Of a stretch of DNA of 64,000 nucleotides, positions 20,639-32,330 are shown one piece after another. This DNA is from Hygrophila difformis. Its lineage: Eukaryota > Streptophyta > Magnoliopsida > Lamiales > Acanthaceae. The notes under the pieces are model-generated. The model saw nothing but the letters and a program-made list of their open reading frames with translations. It ran no database searches and had not been told where the DNA came from. The stretch spans positions 34,296,080-34,360,079 of the forward strand of contig JAOANR010000003.1 in assembly GCA_030278955.1 (NCBI GenBank), in the 5' to 3' direction. How positions within the stretch are numbered: the first letter of the stretch is position 1; each line of letters opens with the position of its first letter. The position numbers and the translations under genes are program-made.

Positions 20639-21135
20639 TTATGTCCCCATAACTGTGGCCGGTTCATCTTGGAAGAGGGTAGGGTAACGTTGTTTCATGT
20701 CGGCCTCCAACTCCCACGTTGCCGTCTCCGTCTCGTGGTTGGACCAAAGGACCTTGACCATTCTCACGGTCTTATTCCTCGTTACTCTCTCCATTGTGTC
20801 CAGTATTCGCACCGGAACTTCCTCATAACTTAGGTCATCCTCAAATTCAACTTCTTCCGCTTGGAGTACATGGGCCGGATCGTGCACATACTTCTTCAAT
20901 TGGGAGTCACGGAATACATCGTGAATACAAGCAGATTGGGGTGGTGACGCTAGTCAATAAGCGGTTTCCCACTCTTCACAGAATTTCTTATGGTTCCTAT
21001 GTTTCTCCGTCCCGAGGGTTTTCTATTGCCTTACAAAAAGAGAATGCGAGGCAATTCTACTGTCTCTGTCAGGAATGATGTCGGTGATACCCCATGTCGT
21101 TGTATCTCACCGCCAATATATGCTCGGGTTGAGTG
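20639..21135 (-). pseudogene. Element C residual integrase/chromodomain
   Basis: 20639-20899 encodes the C-terminal chromodomain (DDLSYEEVPVRILDTMERV ... LWSNHETETATWELEADM), nearly the same as in B and D. From 20900 to about 21045 homology to D continues with damage, then jumps over several hundred bases to the integrase core (21050-21110: HGV-like stretch and DIIPDRDSR). All RT, protease and gag coding sequence is missing from this element. It is therefore non-autonomous. Confidence 0.75.
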
Positions 21136-22063
21136 AGGGGTGTATAGCAAAAGAGATTAAGCAAAACAGGAAAAAAAAATAAAACACCCTCCGGGTCCCG
21201 CGCGGTGGCCGCGCAGTATGGGGCCTCAGCGCACGGCGAGCGCGCGGCTGCCCCTGTTCGAGAAAATAGGGCTCGCGCGGACCCCATTTCCCATTCGAGA
21301 CCACACCCCCAATTCTCTCTAAATCCGGCGAGCGCGAGCCACTTCCCCCATTTCCCATTCGAGACCACACCCCCAATTCTCTCTAAATCCGGCGAGTTAC
21401 CTTCCCGTTTGCTTGATTTCGACTTCAATTTCACTCACCAAGGTATGAATCTACTAAACCCACTTACTAATTTCAATTTTTATGCTTTGAATAACTTGAT
21501 TTGTGAAGTGATTTAGGAATTAGGGTTTATGTACAAAAATTGGGGGTTTGTTATTTTTAGGCTTGATTAGTGCAAATTAGCAACCATATGTGATAATTGA
21601 TGTTACTCTTGTTGCCCCGCTTGTATTTATGTCCCATGTGTTTACGTTTTTAGCAAATTCTTGTTGGATTTAAATCTTTAGAAAGACTATTAGGTTTTTG
21701 ATGTTTGGTTGTTATTGGTTGTGATTATTAGCTCATTTCTTTGTTGTTTGGTGCTGTACGGAAATGATGTGTTGTTATTTGAGTCATTGTTTCGTTTTGT
21801 GGGAAACTTCCGTGTGTTGTTAGTAACTTAGGTTTTGGTTTATTGCGCACATAACGTGTTCGACGAAATGCCACAAAGGTTTTGGGAACTAGTTTGAGCA
21901 TATCCTTTGTCTAGATTACCTCCTGGTTGGTCTTAGCAAACGGTAGGATTTGATGTTCATATGGTATATTCACGTTGGAAGTGTATATTGATGCCCCTTA
22001 CGTATTTTTGCTTGACTTTTGTGTGGAATTTAGTCTTATAATCGGTATTGGGTAATTTGCAGG

Positions 22064-22684
22064 ATGTTGCTCTTTTTGTGGGTCGTTTTGGCGTCTCTCA
22101 TATGTCCTCCGAGGACTAGGAGACGAGTTACTGATGAGGCTGGCCCCAGCCATGCCACTCCGGCGATGCCTGCTTTTGACGAGAGTGAGCCAGAGGAGGA
22201 CGAGGAGCAGCGGGGCCCGAGACTCAGGGGTCTCCCTGACGAGGTGCGTCCTCACCGGCACGACAGGTTCCGGTTTAGGACGAGGGCTGCCCAGGACTTT
22301 TATTTCGACGAGCTTCGTCGAAACAGGGCTTACGTCCCCGAGAGAGGCATATACCCTGATCATTTGGGCGATGACAGGGTCAGTGCAGTCTTGGAGTACT
22401 TGCAGTGCACCGGGCTTGCACGTCATCCCGAGGGCGTTGCCTCCGGTTATTTGGCTATGGAGGTTATCGCCAACATTGGCGGTCTTGGGGAGGGTGACGA
22501 CCTATCTCGGGTATGGGTTCGTGGTCGCTATCTCGACTTCAGTGCTCGGGCGATCAATGTCTATTTTGGCTTGCCTGACGATGGCGCATTCCGCCCACAG
22601 CCTGAGGGACGTGTTCTTGCTCCTGCGTGGGATGTCTTATGCACCGTGGTGCCTCCTCAGCTCGACACGATCATGAGCTACGTT
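22064..22684 (+). pseudogene. Transposase_32-like protein, N-terminal part
   Basis: The product has an acidic N-terminus (SEPEEDEEQRGP), then RFRTRAAQDFYFDELRRNRAYVPERGIY and SARAINVYFGLPDDGAF. The FSARAINVYFGLP block is the hallmark I associate with the plant 'putative plant transposon protein' family (Transposase_32), found in ORFs linked to LTR elements. Catalytic function is not established for that family. The frame ends at 22684; the C-terminal half continues in another frame, so a frameshift lies near 22675-22690. Start at 22064 follows a likely splice acceptor. It is antisense to element C. Confidence 0.55.
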
Positions 22685-22689
22685 TGACG

Positions 22690-23382
22690 ACGATGGACTC
22701 CCCTTGGCGAGAGCTTGCCCAGATATGGTTAGGGCGCGTCCGGCCGATTACCCGGAGCCACATTGTTCTGGATCACGTCTACGAGACCATTTGCTTTATC
22801 GCGCGAGACGGTAGGGTGAATGTAGGAGCTTGTATCGAGGACAACTTGCGGGGTATGCGGAGAGGACGAGGGAGTAGGGTGATTACCCATGTTCACCTCA
22901 TCTGTGGATTGTGCGCGGCGCAGGGGATCCGCACGACACCGGAGACAGATCCGCACGATCTAGTGGCGGGCAGCTGCTACCGTATCCCGACTTATGCTGC
23001 CTGGCGTAGCGCCTTACGTCGTGGGGCTCCCCGTGCTGTACTTCGCCCGCAGCCTGATGATGGCAGCTTGATCCTTGTCGTACCACCGGAGCAGCCACCC
23101 CCTCCTCCCGTAGTTCCACCTCCTGCAGTGGCACCTCAGGGACAGGAGATGGCTCAGATACTGCAAATGATGCAGGAGATGCGGGTCGTTATGGATGCCG
23201 GGTTTGCAGCTGGGCAGGCTCGTTACGATGCCATAGACGCTAGATTGGACTTTTACCAGACCCGTATGGACTCGTTTGCTACGAGGCAGGCTCAGCAGCA
23301 GGCCACCATGTCCGACATGTATGCCTATGTGCGGCAGATGGATGACTACATGCGTCGGCAGTTCCCGCCTCCTGATCAGTGA
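22690..23382 (+). pseudogene. Transposase_32-like protein, C-terminal part
   Basis: Continues in the frame open from 22627. It shows the second family block (RSHIVLDHVYETICFIARDGRVNVGACI, then HVHLICGLCAAQGI), a Pro-rich linker (PPEQPPPPPVVPPPAVAPQG) and a C-terminal coiled coil (MAQILQMMQEMRVVMDAGF ... MSDMYAYVRQMDDYMRRQF). This layout (core, Pro-rich linker, coiled coil) is typical of such ORFs. The only visible defect is the frameshift separating it from the N-terminal part. Expression would be antisense to the host retrotransposon. Confidence 0.55.
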
Positions 23383-23740
23383 TGTTTTCCCTTCCCTGCT
23401 TGCGTTTCCGTTTAAGTTCTGCATTAGATGTACTTTGTTTAGTTTCCTCCTTATGAGAACGTTTCTGCTGTCTAGGATTTGTGGTTTATGTTTTTGTTGT
23501 GTTATTGCTTAGTTATGTGTTTGACATGTGTTAGTAGTCTATTGCTGTTTAGAAACATGGTTCAATTGTTCCGTCTATTTTATGGTTTGAGATGTTCTGG
23601 ATTTACTGTTACCTTCCTATCGTATTTACATGTGTGTGGGTTGCCCAACAATACTTGCGCCGTTGCTTGACTAAACCGCTTCAAGGAACCTAGATAAACT
23701 AGAGTGATAAGATATACGGGGTAGAGTTTATATGTTAAAT

Positions 23741-24083
23741 AAATAGCTGCTTGTAAGGGGAAAATTTTATTGAATGAAGATTAACCTTTTAATAGGTATC
23801 AATTTATTGGGGTCTGTTTGTAGAGGTTGCTGGAACTTAGGTAAAATTTATTTATTTATTTATTTATTTGTTTATTTTTATTTTTTTTAATTTTTTTTGT
23901 TCAGTAATCTGTTCGGTTTTTTTTTTTTTTGGGTCAAGGGTTGTAGGTCCCCCTCTTTGATCATGGTAGTTAAAGAATTAAATAAAATGTATGGAATAAA
24001 ATAAAAAAAATAGGCTTGTATTTTTATTATTCAAGAAATAAATTTGGGTTACAAGCATTCGAAACGGAAATAGCAATGGTGCA
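23741..24083 (-). other. Pre-gag leader of element C
   Basis: Homologous to the leader of element D (minus strand): TCAGTAATCTGTTCGGTTTTT and GGGTTGTAGGTCCCCCTCTTTGAT match 53692-53786 in order. It contains long T runs and (TTTA)n at 23850-23880. No gene. Confidence 0.65.
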
Positions 24084-24488
24084 TCAGTATGGATCTCTAA
24101 GTCTAGAGTGACTAGGCAGGTACATCCTCGATGGGATCGTCCTCGTCGCTGGATACGTCAATGGGAATGGGTGTCCCACCGGGCTCGGGCTCGGAGGAAA
24201 TATGTCAGCCTCTAGGCCCAGCAGCTCAGCTCCTAAGTGTCCTATTTGCATCATCAGTTCATTGTCCTTGTTTTGGAGTGTGACCACTTGGGTTTGGAGT
24301 TCGGCGACTTGGGCCTTGAGTTGGGTTATTTCATGATGGTCAGCTTCCCTAAGATGTCTCAGATAGTCCACGTTACTCTCTAGATGCCCCACTCGAGCCT
24401 TGAAGTGATTGATATGCTGTTGGGACTCGAGATATGCGTTGGTCAATTTCATCATCAGATTGGTCATGTTCGCGTTGGGTTCGACCAT
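24084..24488 (-). CDS. Pre-gag coiled-coil ORF of element C
   Basis: An intact 134-codon ORF on the element's sense strand between primer site and gag leader. ATG at 24488 directly follows a TTAG acceptor-like site (TTGTTGACATTAG). The product begins MVEPNANMTNLMMKL and forms a long coiled coil (VGHLESNVDYLRHLREADHH ... ELQTQVVTLQNKDNEL) with a Pro/Ser-rich tail. It is a clear homologue of the damaged ORF at 12319-12622 in element B, although the LTR starts of the two elements are unrelated. No known domain recognised; it could be a scaffold, RNA-binding partner or trapped host exon. Confidence 0.55.
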   Translation of the reverse strand: MVEPNANMTNLMMKLTNAYLESQQHINHFKARVGHLESNVDYLRHLREADHHEITQLKAQVAELQTQVVTLQNKDNELMMQIGHLGAELLGLEADIFPPSPSPVGHPFPLTYPATRTIPSRMYLPSHSRLRDPY

Positions 24489-24847
24489 CTAATGTCAACA
24501 AGGGAGGTTAGAGTTAGACATTTTCAAGCAAGGTTAAGATATGTAGTAATTTAAAACTATGAGAAGTATGCTTATGCAACATGCAAGTGCAAATCCCCCT
24601 TTTCCCCGTTTTAAAAATGCAGTCTATCCATGTATTTTAAAATAAATCTACTACAAGGGTAAGAATAAAAGTTGGGCCCTATAGTGGGCCAAAATTTAAT
24701 ATTTCTTTTGGCTAAGATTTTGGGCCATGTAAAAATAAGCTTTTGGGCTAAAATAATACTAGTAGTCAAAATAAATAATTTAAAAATAATATTTGGGTTT
24801 TAAAAAGAATGGTTTAAAATAATAGTAGTAACTTAAAAAAAATTTTC

Positions 24848-24863
24848 CGGGCTTTGATACCAA
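24848..24863 (-). other. Primer binding site of element C
   Basis: On the minus strand TTGGTATCAAAGCCCG begins two bases after the LTR end GGTGTTACA; tRNA-Met type with one change. Confidence 0.75.
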
Positions 24864-24865
24864 CT

Positions 24866-27672
24866 TGTAACACCCCGGATTTGATAACCCAGGCCGGGAT
24901 GTCACCGCCACATCTCCCTAGCAAGACACAGGCTTCCCGAGCTCACTAAGGAAATGCAAGGCTTGTGGGTATGCAAAAGATTTAAAGCATTTCAAGATTT
25001 AGTCCGGAAATTTATAATACTTAATTCAAAATACGATAGTAGTAATGCGCGAAAATAAATAGAGTAAATGCAGCGGAAAGTAAATCACGGCCAACATGGC
25101 CAAATCCTCGGGTTTAACAGACCCGGTAAAAACAGTACGATGCAGAATTTAAATTCTCCATAATGGTTTCCCCCAAGTGCATATGCAATGCGTCACTCGA
25201 CATACTCTGTAAAAGAAAAATAACAACGGTTTATCAGTATAAAAATATACCGAGTAAGTTAATCCCTAACTAACAATTTAAGGGGTTCCATGTGTTTAAA
25301 AACTAAAGATTCACTTGTCATGCATTACTTTAAAAATCCATATTTTATTCGCAGCGGAAAAAATGATTAATTTACCCAAGACGAAATTGCATAATTTAAA
25401 AGACTTAATTTAAAAGCGGAATTTAAGGACGTAATTTAATGACGTATTTTAAATGCATAATTTAAAAACATGGTAAATAAGATTTAAGCATAATTAACAC
25501 TCACACAAGTCTTTTATAATTTATCCCGCAAACTAAGAAGATGACACCATACCGGGAGATCACTAACGAGGCAATCTCAACTTAGGGCCACTAACGAGGC
25601 AGTCCACAATAATGGGAGACCACTAACGAGGCAGTCTCAAAAGATAGTAGGACTACTAACGAGGCGATCCACAACACAGCGCGCGAGATCACTAACGAGG
25701 CAATCTCAGATAGTAAGGAGACCACTAACGAGGCAGTCTCAAAGATAATGATTAGCATGAAGATCGGCTCAGCCTAGTGCACGGGATTTTTCGAAAATTC
25801 GTATTTCAAGTGATCAAAAGATTCGATATCGCGTTTCATAGTTCGAGTTTTCTCTAGTTTGAAAAATCCGGTTTGACGCAATTTGCGCCTTTCTTAATTA
25901 AAAATTCATTTTCACACCAAAAATTCTGAAATTTACACAGTAGCTCAAAAACACACACACGAACAACTTTCATGTTTTAAGTTTTTGGAAATAAGGTTTC
26001 GAAGTGAGTCAAAATTTGAGTTCTTTACAAAGGATAATTTTTGTCTCAAAAACTGATTTCGTCACAGGTTCGTGCGACGCCGATTAAAAATTCATTTCAA
26101 AGCCAATTGATCCGAAATTTTTACAGGAGATACACAACACATTAATGAACAAATTTCATGTTTTAAGAAATTAGGTATAATGAATTTTAGGTGTTCAAAA
26201 TCGACCACAACACGCTATACACGCGCGGACTCAAAGGATTGCTTGAAACAGGTTCTGAAATTCGGCCGTTTGACATATCAAATGAACTCCAAAATCCATG
26301 AAATTTTATATGCATAATCTAGACACATTTATCTACAACTTGTGTTTAGAAATGCAAGTTAAATCATTCTAGAAACGGGTGAAAAACATGCATCAAGTCG
26401 AGTAATGAAATCTGTCAATGGTTTCAAATGTTCGGTTTGTCACAGAAAGTTTACGGCGAGATTTGGGATAGCAAATCTTAATGTCAATGGCTGAAATTTG
26501 GACACAAGATAGGTTAAAGTCTTAGGAACAAAATCTATGTTGAAAAGTTTTCGGATTGAATTCCCGAAGGTCGAGTTTTAGGCGAGTTTTTGAAATTGGA
26601 CGAAAATAGGGTTTTTGAAAATCGGTTTTTGTTACGGGTATAAATCTCGAGTTTTAAACAACAATAAACCACAAAAATTTGTGAGTAAGGTCTTAACTTA
26701 CTTAGTTAGAGTTTTGAGTTGCTGGAAAGGGTTTCCGGGCATCCTAGGGTTGCGACGAACGACCAACTTCTTCGATCGCTTTTTGTTCGTTTTCCGACGT
26801 GAAATCGTAGTAAAGAAAAAGGGTTAGAATCCGAGTTTCTGAGTTATATGGACGAACTAAAACTTTGTACAATAGCTTACCAAGAGTCTAGAGGGCAGGG
26901 CTTGGTTCCTTTCGCCTCGCCGTCGCCGGAATGCTCACCGGAAAGTGAGTTCGGAGGGGTTTTGACTTGGAGAGGAAGATTGGATGTGTTTAGGGTTAGG
27001 TTTTCCGAGATTATGGGGTAGGGGGCGCCCAAGGCTGCAATTATGGCTTTCCCCAATGCCTTGATCCGCTTGCCCATAATGGGGGATGGATTTTTGGCAA
27101 GAAAATCGCCATAGAAGGAAAGTTAACACCTTCTGCACCTCTGGCGCGCTGGTGACGCGCACCCACGCCTACGCCCGCGTGGAGCACGCGTGCCAGGCCT
27201 GGCGTCATGACGCCTTCATCCGCGCGGTGGCCGCATGGCGGCGCGCGGCGGGCGCGGGCCGGCCGGACCGGCCGGTTCGGCGGTTCGCGTGTTCCGTCGG
27301 GTCTTTCATTGCTTTCCTCTATCGGTTTTCTACCCCCTACGTGTTAGCTCGACTCCTCGGGTAGTCTCCGGTTCGGCATCTTCACCTTAAACTTGTTACG
27401 AGTTCGGCTTATCGCTCGTAACATTTCCGTGGCCTAAGTAGTCTAGTTTAAATTAGTTCCAACTCCTCCTATCGTCCCTGCGATCGATCTTGTGATTTAT
27501 CTCGTGATTTATTTTGTGATTTTACTTTATGATTTGTTTTGTGATTTTATTTCGTGGTTTATTTCGTGACTGAACTTAGAAATTAGTTCCAAGCTGCCTA
27601 CGTACCCTGTGAAGGGATCAAGTCATGACGTAGTTCGAAACAATTTGAATTTGTTTTTTCTCGGGTGTTACA
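24866..27672 (-). mobile_element. 5' LTR of element C, 2807 bp
   Basis: Pairs with 17809-20615; same termini and length. It carries the same GC-rich block (27140-27300) and six-hairpin array. Read in element orientation it begins at 27672 (TGTAACACCCGAG) and ends at 24866. Confidence 0.92.
25556..25740 (-). repeat. Hairpin array, second LTR copy
   Basis: Same six units as 18498-18682. Differences from the first copy include GGGCCACTAACGAGGCAGTCC in unit 2 and a TACTAACGAGGC loop in unit 4, so the loop is not perfectly fixed. Confidence 0.8.
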
Positions 27673-27837
27673 TGTATGGCATAGGCTCCCACCATCATTT
27701 CTCTGGCTTCGACTCCTCCAATAAAAAATGATGAGGCATTCATTTCACAGTATATTTGTTGTTTTTCAATCCCTTAAAGAGTCTTGTATATACAGATATC
27801 ACAAACTATTTCCCTCATCACACAAACATGTATGCCT
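27673..27837. other. Short spacer between elements C and D
   Basis: 165 bp unlike either retrotransposon, ending where the chromodomain of element D is cut (WELEAYMFV instead of WELEADM). No gene seen. Confidence 0.4.
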
Positions 27838-28546
27838 CTAGCTCCCACGTTGCCGTCTCGGCTTCGTGGTTAGACCAAAGAACCTTTTCCATTCTCACGG
27901 TCTTATTCCTTGTTACTCTCTCCTTCACGTCGAGTATTCGTACCGGAACTTCCTCGTAGCTCAAGTCATCATCCAATTCGGTCTCTTCCGGTTGGAGTAC
28001 GTGGGTCAGATCGCGTACATATTTCTTCAGTTGTGAGACATGGAACACGACGTGGACACGAGCAAATTGTGGCGGCAATGCTAGCCGATATGCGAGGTTT
28101 CCTACTCTTTCTAGGATCTCGTACGGTCCTATGTATCGTGGGCTCAATTTCCCTCGCTTGCCAAAGCGCATCACACCCTTCATCGGTGATACCTTCAGCA
28201 TGACCTTATCACCTATTTGGAATTCCAATTCTTGTCGTCTTACGTCGGCATAGCTCTTTTGTCGGTCTTGCGTGGCTCTTATCTTTCCTTGGATTATCTT
28301 GACTTGTTGAGCCATATCCTCAACAAGTTGTGGTCCATCTATCATAGTCCTATCGCTCTCTCCCCAGTTCAACGGACTTCGGCACTTGCGTCCATACAGT
28401 GCTTCGAAAGGTGCCATGCCAATGCTAGCATGGTAACTGTTGTTGTAGGAAAATTCAATCAATGGTAAATGATTTTCCCAACTTCCTTTAAATTCTAGTA
28501 CACATGCCCTTAGCATGTCTTTGGATCGTTCTTTCCGTTTGCCCAT
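27838..28546 (-). pseudogene. Element D integrase C-part and chromodomain
   Basis: Minus-strand frame with SYNNSYHASIGMAPFEALYG, the GPYEILERVGNLAYRLALPP motif and the chromodomain (DDLSYEEVPVRILDVKERV ... KVLWSNHEAETATWELEA), which breaks off at 27838. The missing end, polypurine tract and 3' LTR have been lost. A frameshift near 28490-28546 separates it from the integrase core. Confidence 0.85.
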
Positions 28547-29210
28547 CCGTCATGGGGTGGAACGCGGTACTCATCTTTATTTTCGTACCGAGGGCGTCTT
28601 GTAGTTTTGTCCAAAAATGTGAGACAAATCTACTGTCCCTATCCGAGATGATGTCGTGTGGTACTCCATGCCGACGTACCACATTGTCGACATACGCCCT
28701 TGCCAATTGGTCCATTGACCAAGTATCCTTCATTGGGATAAATATGGCAACTTTCGTTAACCTATCTACGATCACCCAGATTTTATTCATCCCTTCGGTG
28801 ATCGCGGTAACCCCGAAACGAAATCCATTGAAATGCTATCCCATTTCCAACTCGGGATTTCCAATGGTTGCATTAGGCCTAGGGGTTTTTGGTGTACTGC
28901 CTTGATCTTCTGGTAGGTGAGGCATCTTCCACAAACTCGGCTACCTCTCTTTTCATGTTCGGCCACCAATAGTTCTTCTTTAAGTCCTTGTACAGCTTGT
29001 CTCCTCCGGGATGAACCGAGTATGGAGTATTATGGCCTTCCTCCATCACTTTTTGCTTCAGGTCCTCACATTTTCGTGGTATGCACCACCTTCCCTTGAA
29101 GTGGATGCTTCCGTCCTCATGAATTTTAAAATTCATTGCCTTCCCTTCGGCAATGCTCTTTCTAATCTCTTCCAACATCTCATCACCCGGTTGGGCGAGT
29201 CGTATTTCAT
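28488..29210 (-). pseudogene. Element D integrase N-part and core, frameshifted
   Basis: Two further frames hold the HHCC domain ([20 protein letters not shown], then CLTYQKIKA, where one zinc-ligand Cys has become Tyr) at 28879-29178 and the catalytic core ([44 protein letters not shown]) at 28488-28790. Breaks lie near 28800, 28900 and 29200. The DDE residues themselves look intact. Together with the flanking pieces this is one decayed pol of the Tekay/Del type. Confidence 0.85.
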
Positions 29211-30212
29211 CGAATGGTAGATTCCACTACCATCGCGTTGACGACTTCGTTTACTGTGCCAGAATGCACCAACTCTAGACTCAATTTCGCCAAGTCCTTG
29301 TACAACTCGGCCGGTATCACGAGTGAATTCGCCACGTGTTGAGTCTTTCGACTCAGGGCATCGGCTACAACGTTGGCTTTCCCTTCGTGATAAGCAATCT
29401 CCAGGTCATAATCCTTGATTAATTCCAACCATCTTCTCTGCCTCAAATTCAGCTCTTTTTGCGTGAATATGTACTTGAGGCTCTTATGGTCGGTGAACAT
29501 CCGACACTTTCGCCCATAGAGATAGTGTCTCCATATCTTTAAGGCGAACACGACTGCGGCTAGTTCGAAGTCGTGCGTCGGGTAGTTCTCTTCGTGTGAT
29601 TTTAGTTGACACGATGCGTATGCTATGACCCTTTGATCTTGCATTAACACGCATCCCAATCCTTCTTTCGAGGCATCGCTGTACACCTCTAAGTCACCAT
29701 CCTCCGATGGTAACGCCGGTACTGGCGCTGTGGTAAGTCGTTTCTTCAGATCTTGGAACGCGGACTCGCATTCACTGGTCCATTCGTATTTCACCCCTTT
29801 CTTTAACAGCTGGGTTAGCGGGTGTACAATTTTTGAGAAGTTCTTTACAAATCGCCTATAGTATCCTGCCAGTCCAAGGAAACTTCTTATCTCTGTTGGA
29901 ATCTTCGGCGGTACCCACTCGGTCACTGCCGAGATCTTTGCCGGATCTACTGCCACTCCGTTGGCGGATACTATATGCCCAAGAAAGGCCACTTCTTTTA
30001 ACCAGAAGTCGCATTTGAACAGCTTGCCATACAGTTGATTTTCTCGTAAGATCCCTAACACCTTGTGTAAGTGCTCGAAATGTTCTTCACTTTTCGAGTA
30101 GATCAAGATGTCATCTATGAACACCACTACGCATTGATCTAATAATTCTCGAAATACATTGTTCATGAGATTCATGAACATCGCTGGGGCGTTCGTTAGC
30201 CCGAATGATAGC
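29207..30212 (-). pseudogene. Element D RT (palm onward) and RNase H
   Basis: Starts inside RT at [17 protein letters not shown] exactly at the insertion site of element E and continues with [17 protein letters not shown] thumb, RNase H ([39 protein letters not shown]). The N-terminal half of the same RT is at 51200-51560; between them lie element E and one copy of the duplicated ATAGC. Confidence 0.9.
30208..30212. repeat. Target site duplication of element E, left copy (ATAGC)
   Basis: ATAGC directly precedes the LTR start TGATAATGG and is repeated exactly at 51195-51199 after the other LTR end. Removing element E plus one copy restores continuity of RT sequence in element D. Confidence 0.95.
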
Positions 30213-30545
30213 TGATAATGGCCAAAATTGTCCATTATTTCCAATCCATTTCCGTGTCTGAGACGGACATTTTGATCGTGATTCCATCTTATTTCAATAA
30301 GAAAGCAGTTGAATTTGACAGATTAATGCGAGTTTGTAAAAACATTGAGCCGGTAATAAAAAGACACAAAATATGCAATTTTAATTGCATTTGTGTTAGA
30401 GAAATCCAAAAACATGAAAAAAGGAAAAAGAAAAGAAAAAGGAATGAAAAGATGGGCAAAAGAATAAAAGAGCCCACAAAAATCCAAAAAGATGGGAAAA
30501 AGATTGAAAATCCCACAACTGAAAATTTGGTTAAGTGATTGAAGC

Positions 30546-30930
30546 ACAATTCGAATTGCACAACCATTCGAATTGCTGAAGAGAGCAAAGAAATGGTTAA
30601 GTGTTGGAAGGAATGCAGAAGGCTAGTTCGAATTATTCAAGTTCGAATTAATTCGAATTAGGGAATGAAGAGAGAAGAAACCCAAAGGCAAGAAGAAGAT
30701 GCAATTCGAATTGTCCAAGTTCGAATTAATTCGAATTGGCACAAACAATTCGAATTGCCAACAAAGTGCAATGAGCCAAGCAGAAACCCTCATCCAATTC
30801 GAGAAAAGATCAATTCGAATTATTCACAACAATTCGAATTGACTACTGAATGCCAAAATCCCAGCACAAGGAAGAGATCTCACAATTCGAATTAATTCGA
30901 ATTGGTTGAGATAATTCGAACTTCACTCAA
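30546..30930. repeat. AATTCGAATT palindrome array, U3 of element E
   Basis: Many copies of ATTCGAATT and the double palindrome AATTCGAATTAATTCGAATT in 385 bp, ending about 60 bp upstream of the TATA box at 30989. Corresponding array in the 3' LTR: 46605-47010. Confidence 0.9.
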
Positions 30931-30988
30931 CAATTCATCCAAAGAAAGCTGTGCACAACACTGTTGGGCCTAGGGTTTTGGAGATTGT

Positions 30989-30997
30989 CTATAAAAG
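30989..30997 (+). promoter_or_regulatory. TATA box of element E LTR
   Basis: CTATAAAAG in GATTGTCTATAAAAGCAGACC, downstream of the palindrome array; the equivalent in the 3' LTR is at 47075-47083. Transcription would start near 31020. Confidence 0.7.
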
Positions 30998-31859
30998 CAG
31001 ACCTTCCACAACAGAATCAGAGATGAAGAATTTTAACCAAAAGGCGGCTTGGGACAAAAAGAACAGCAGGAGGTTCCACACCCCTTAAGGGTTAGGTAGG
31101 TAGTTTAGATTAGTTTAGTTTATTTTTCTTGCAAGTATTCTAATCTTTACATGCTGTAATCTTAGTTTAGTATAGAAGCAGTTTGTGTAACCCTTAGAGT
31201 AGCCATTTTCCATATGTTTACATGCTTTCTAGTTAGAATAAACCCTACCTTCAAGTTAATGATGGTGTTGGGTTCTTATTTTGCTTTCAAGTGTCAATAC
31301 AAGGAAAATTTCCAGAAATGGTTTTATCCATTTGTTTTGGCACTCTTTAATGCTTTCCCTAGAAATAAATGCTTAGTGTTTGTTTGTTTCAACTAGGTTA
31401 CATTTATTATGTCCTAGTTGACATTCAAACTTAATAAATGCATGTTTGATGGGTTTTTGGCTTGATTTAGTGCCTTAGAGCTTCAAATAAGTGTTCTTAG
31501 GTTTTAGATGTTTTTAATGTCTGTGTTAATTTGTGTTTTAGTTTTATTCTTCCTGTCTTAATCTCATTTCGTGCTTCCTTAGATAACTTGTGTGTTCTTA
31601 GTTTACTCATGTAGTTCTTAGATAACTAGATGTTTTAGGCTCTTTGATCTCTGATTTCTTGTTTGTAGAAATAGGGTTGAATCTGGCCAATACCCACTAG
31701 ACATGTATTTGTTTATTTCTTGAAAATCTCACTAGGGGTGGCTGTGAAATGACACTGATGTGAGATGAAGGATTTAGCAAATCTAAACCCATCATTACAG
31801 TACAGTGTTCACCTAACCCATACTTGTGAGAACAAAAATTGTTGTGTTTGAAAATATGT

Positions 31860-32330
31860 GATTCGAATTGAGGCAGTTCGAATTAATTCGAATTGCTAAG
31901 GGAAATTCGAATTGCATACCCAAACTATTCTCTTCATGTGGTTTTCAACCAATTCGAATTATGCCATTCGAGTTAATTCGAACTGCTCAACAATTCGAAT
32001 TGGGTTAAAACCACATTGTATCCATTGCCACACATTCATGCCTTAGTTTATTTTCCATCCTCTACCAATTCGAATTGTTGCAATTCGAATTAATTCGAAT
32101 TGCTGTATAATTCGAACTCACCCTCCCTTTGAGGTAAATACCTTAGTCAATTTGAGCGAAGAAAGGAACTTCGCCAATTCGAATTGTCCAATTCGAATTA
32201 ATTCGAATTGGCCAATAATTCGAATTGGAAGATGCTCCAATTTCTAGCAATGATCAATTGAGTAAGTAATACTTCATCCTTCATGCATTCTCAATTCGAA
32301 TTATCCCAATAATTCGAATTGAACCATCCC
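31860..32330. repeat. Second AATTCGAATT array within element E LTR
   Basis: Further clusters of the same palindromes spaced through 470 bp downstream of the presumed transcription start. They are repeated in the 3' LTR at 47945-48410. Confidence 0.85.

Larger units (their letters stand above)
21140..23740 (+). mobile_element. Foreign segment replacing gag-pol of element C
   Basis: Similarity to the D/B pol sequence stops near 21130 and resumes in the pre-gag leader near 23740 (GCTTGTAAGGGGAAAATTTTATTG, compare the D leader just upstream of gag). The 2.6 kb between is unrelated to those elements and is oriented opposite to element C. It has a GC-rich leader, a 51-bp direct repeat (21282-21332 and 21346-21396), a possible intron (donor AAG|GTATGA at 21441, acceptor TTTGCAG|GATG at 22062) and the Transposase_32-like ORF. 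Whether it entered by transposition or template switching is open. Confidence 0.6.
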
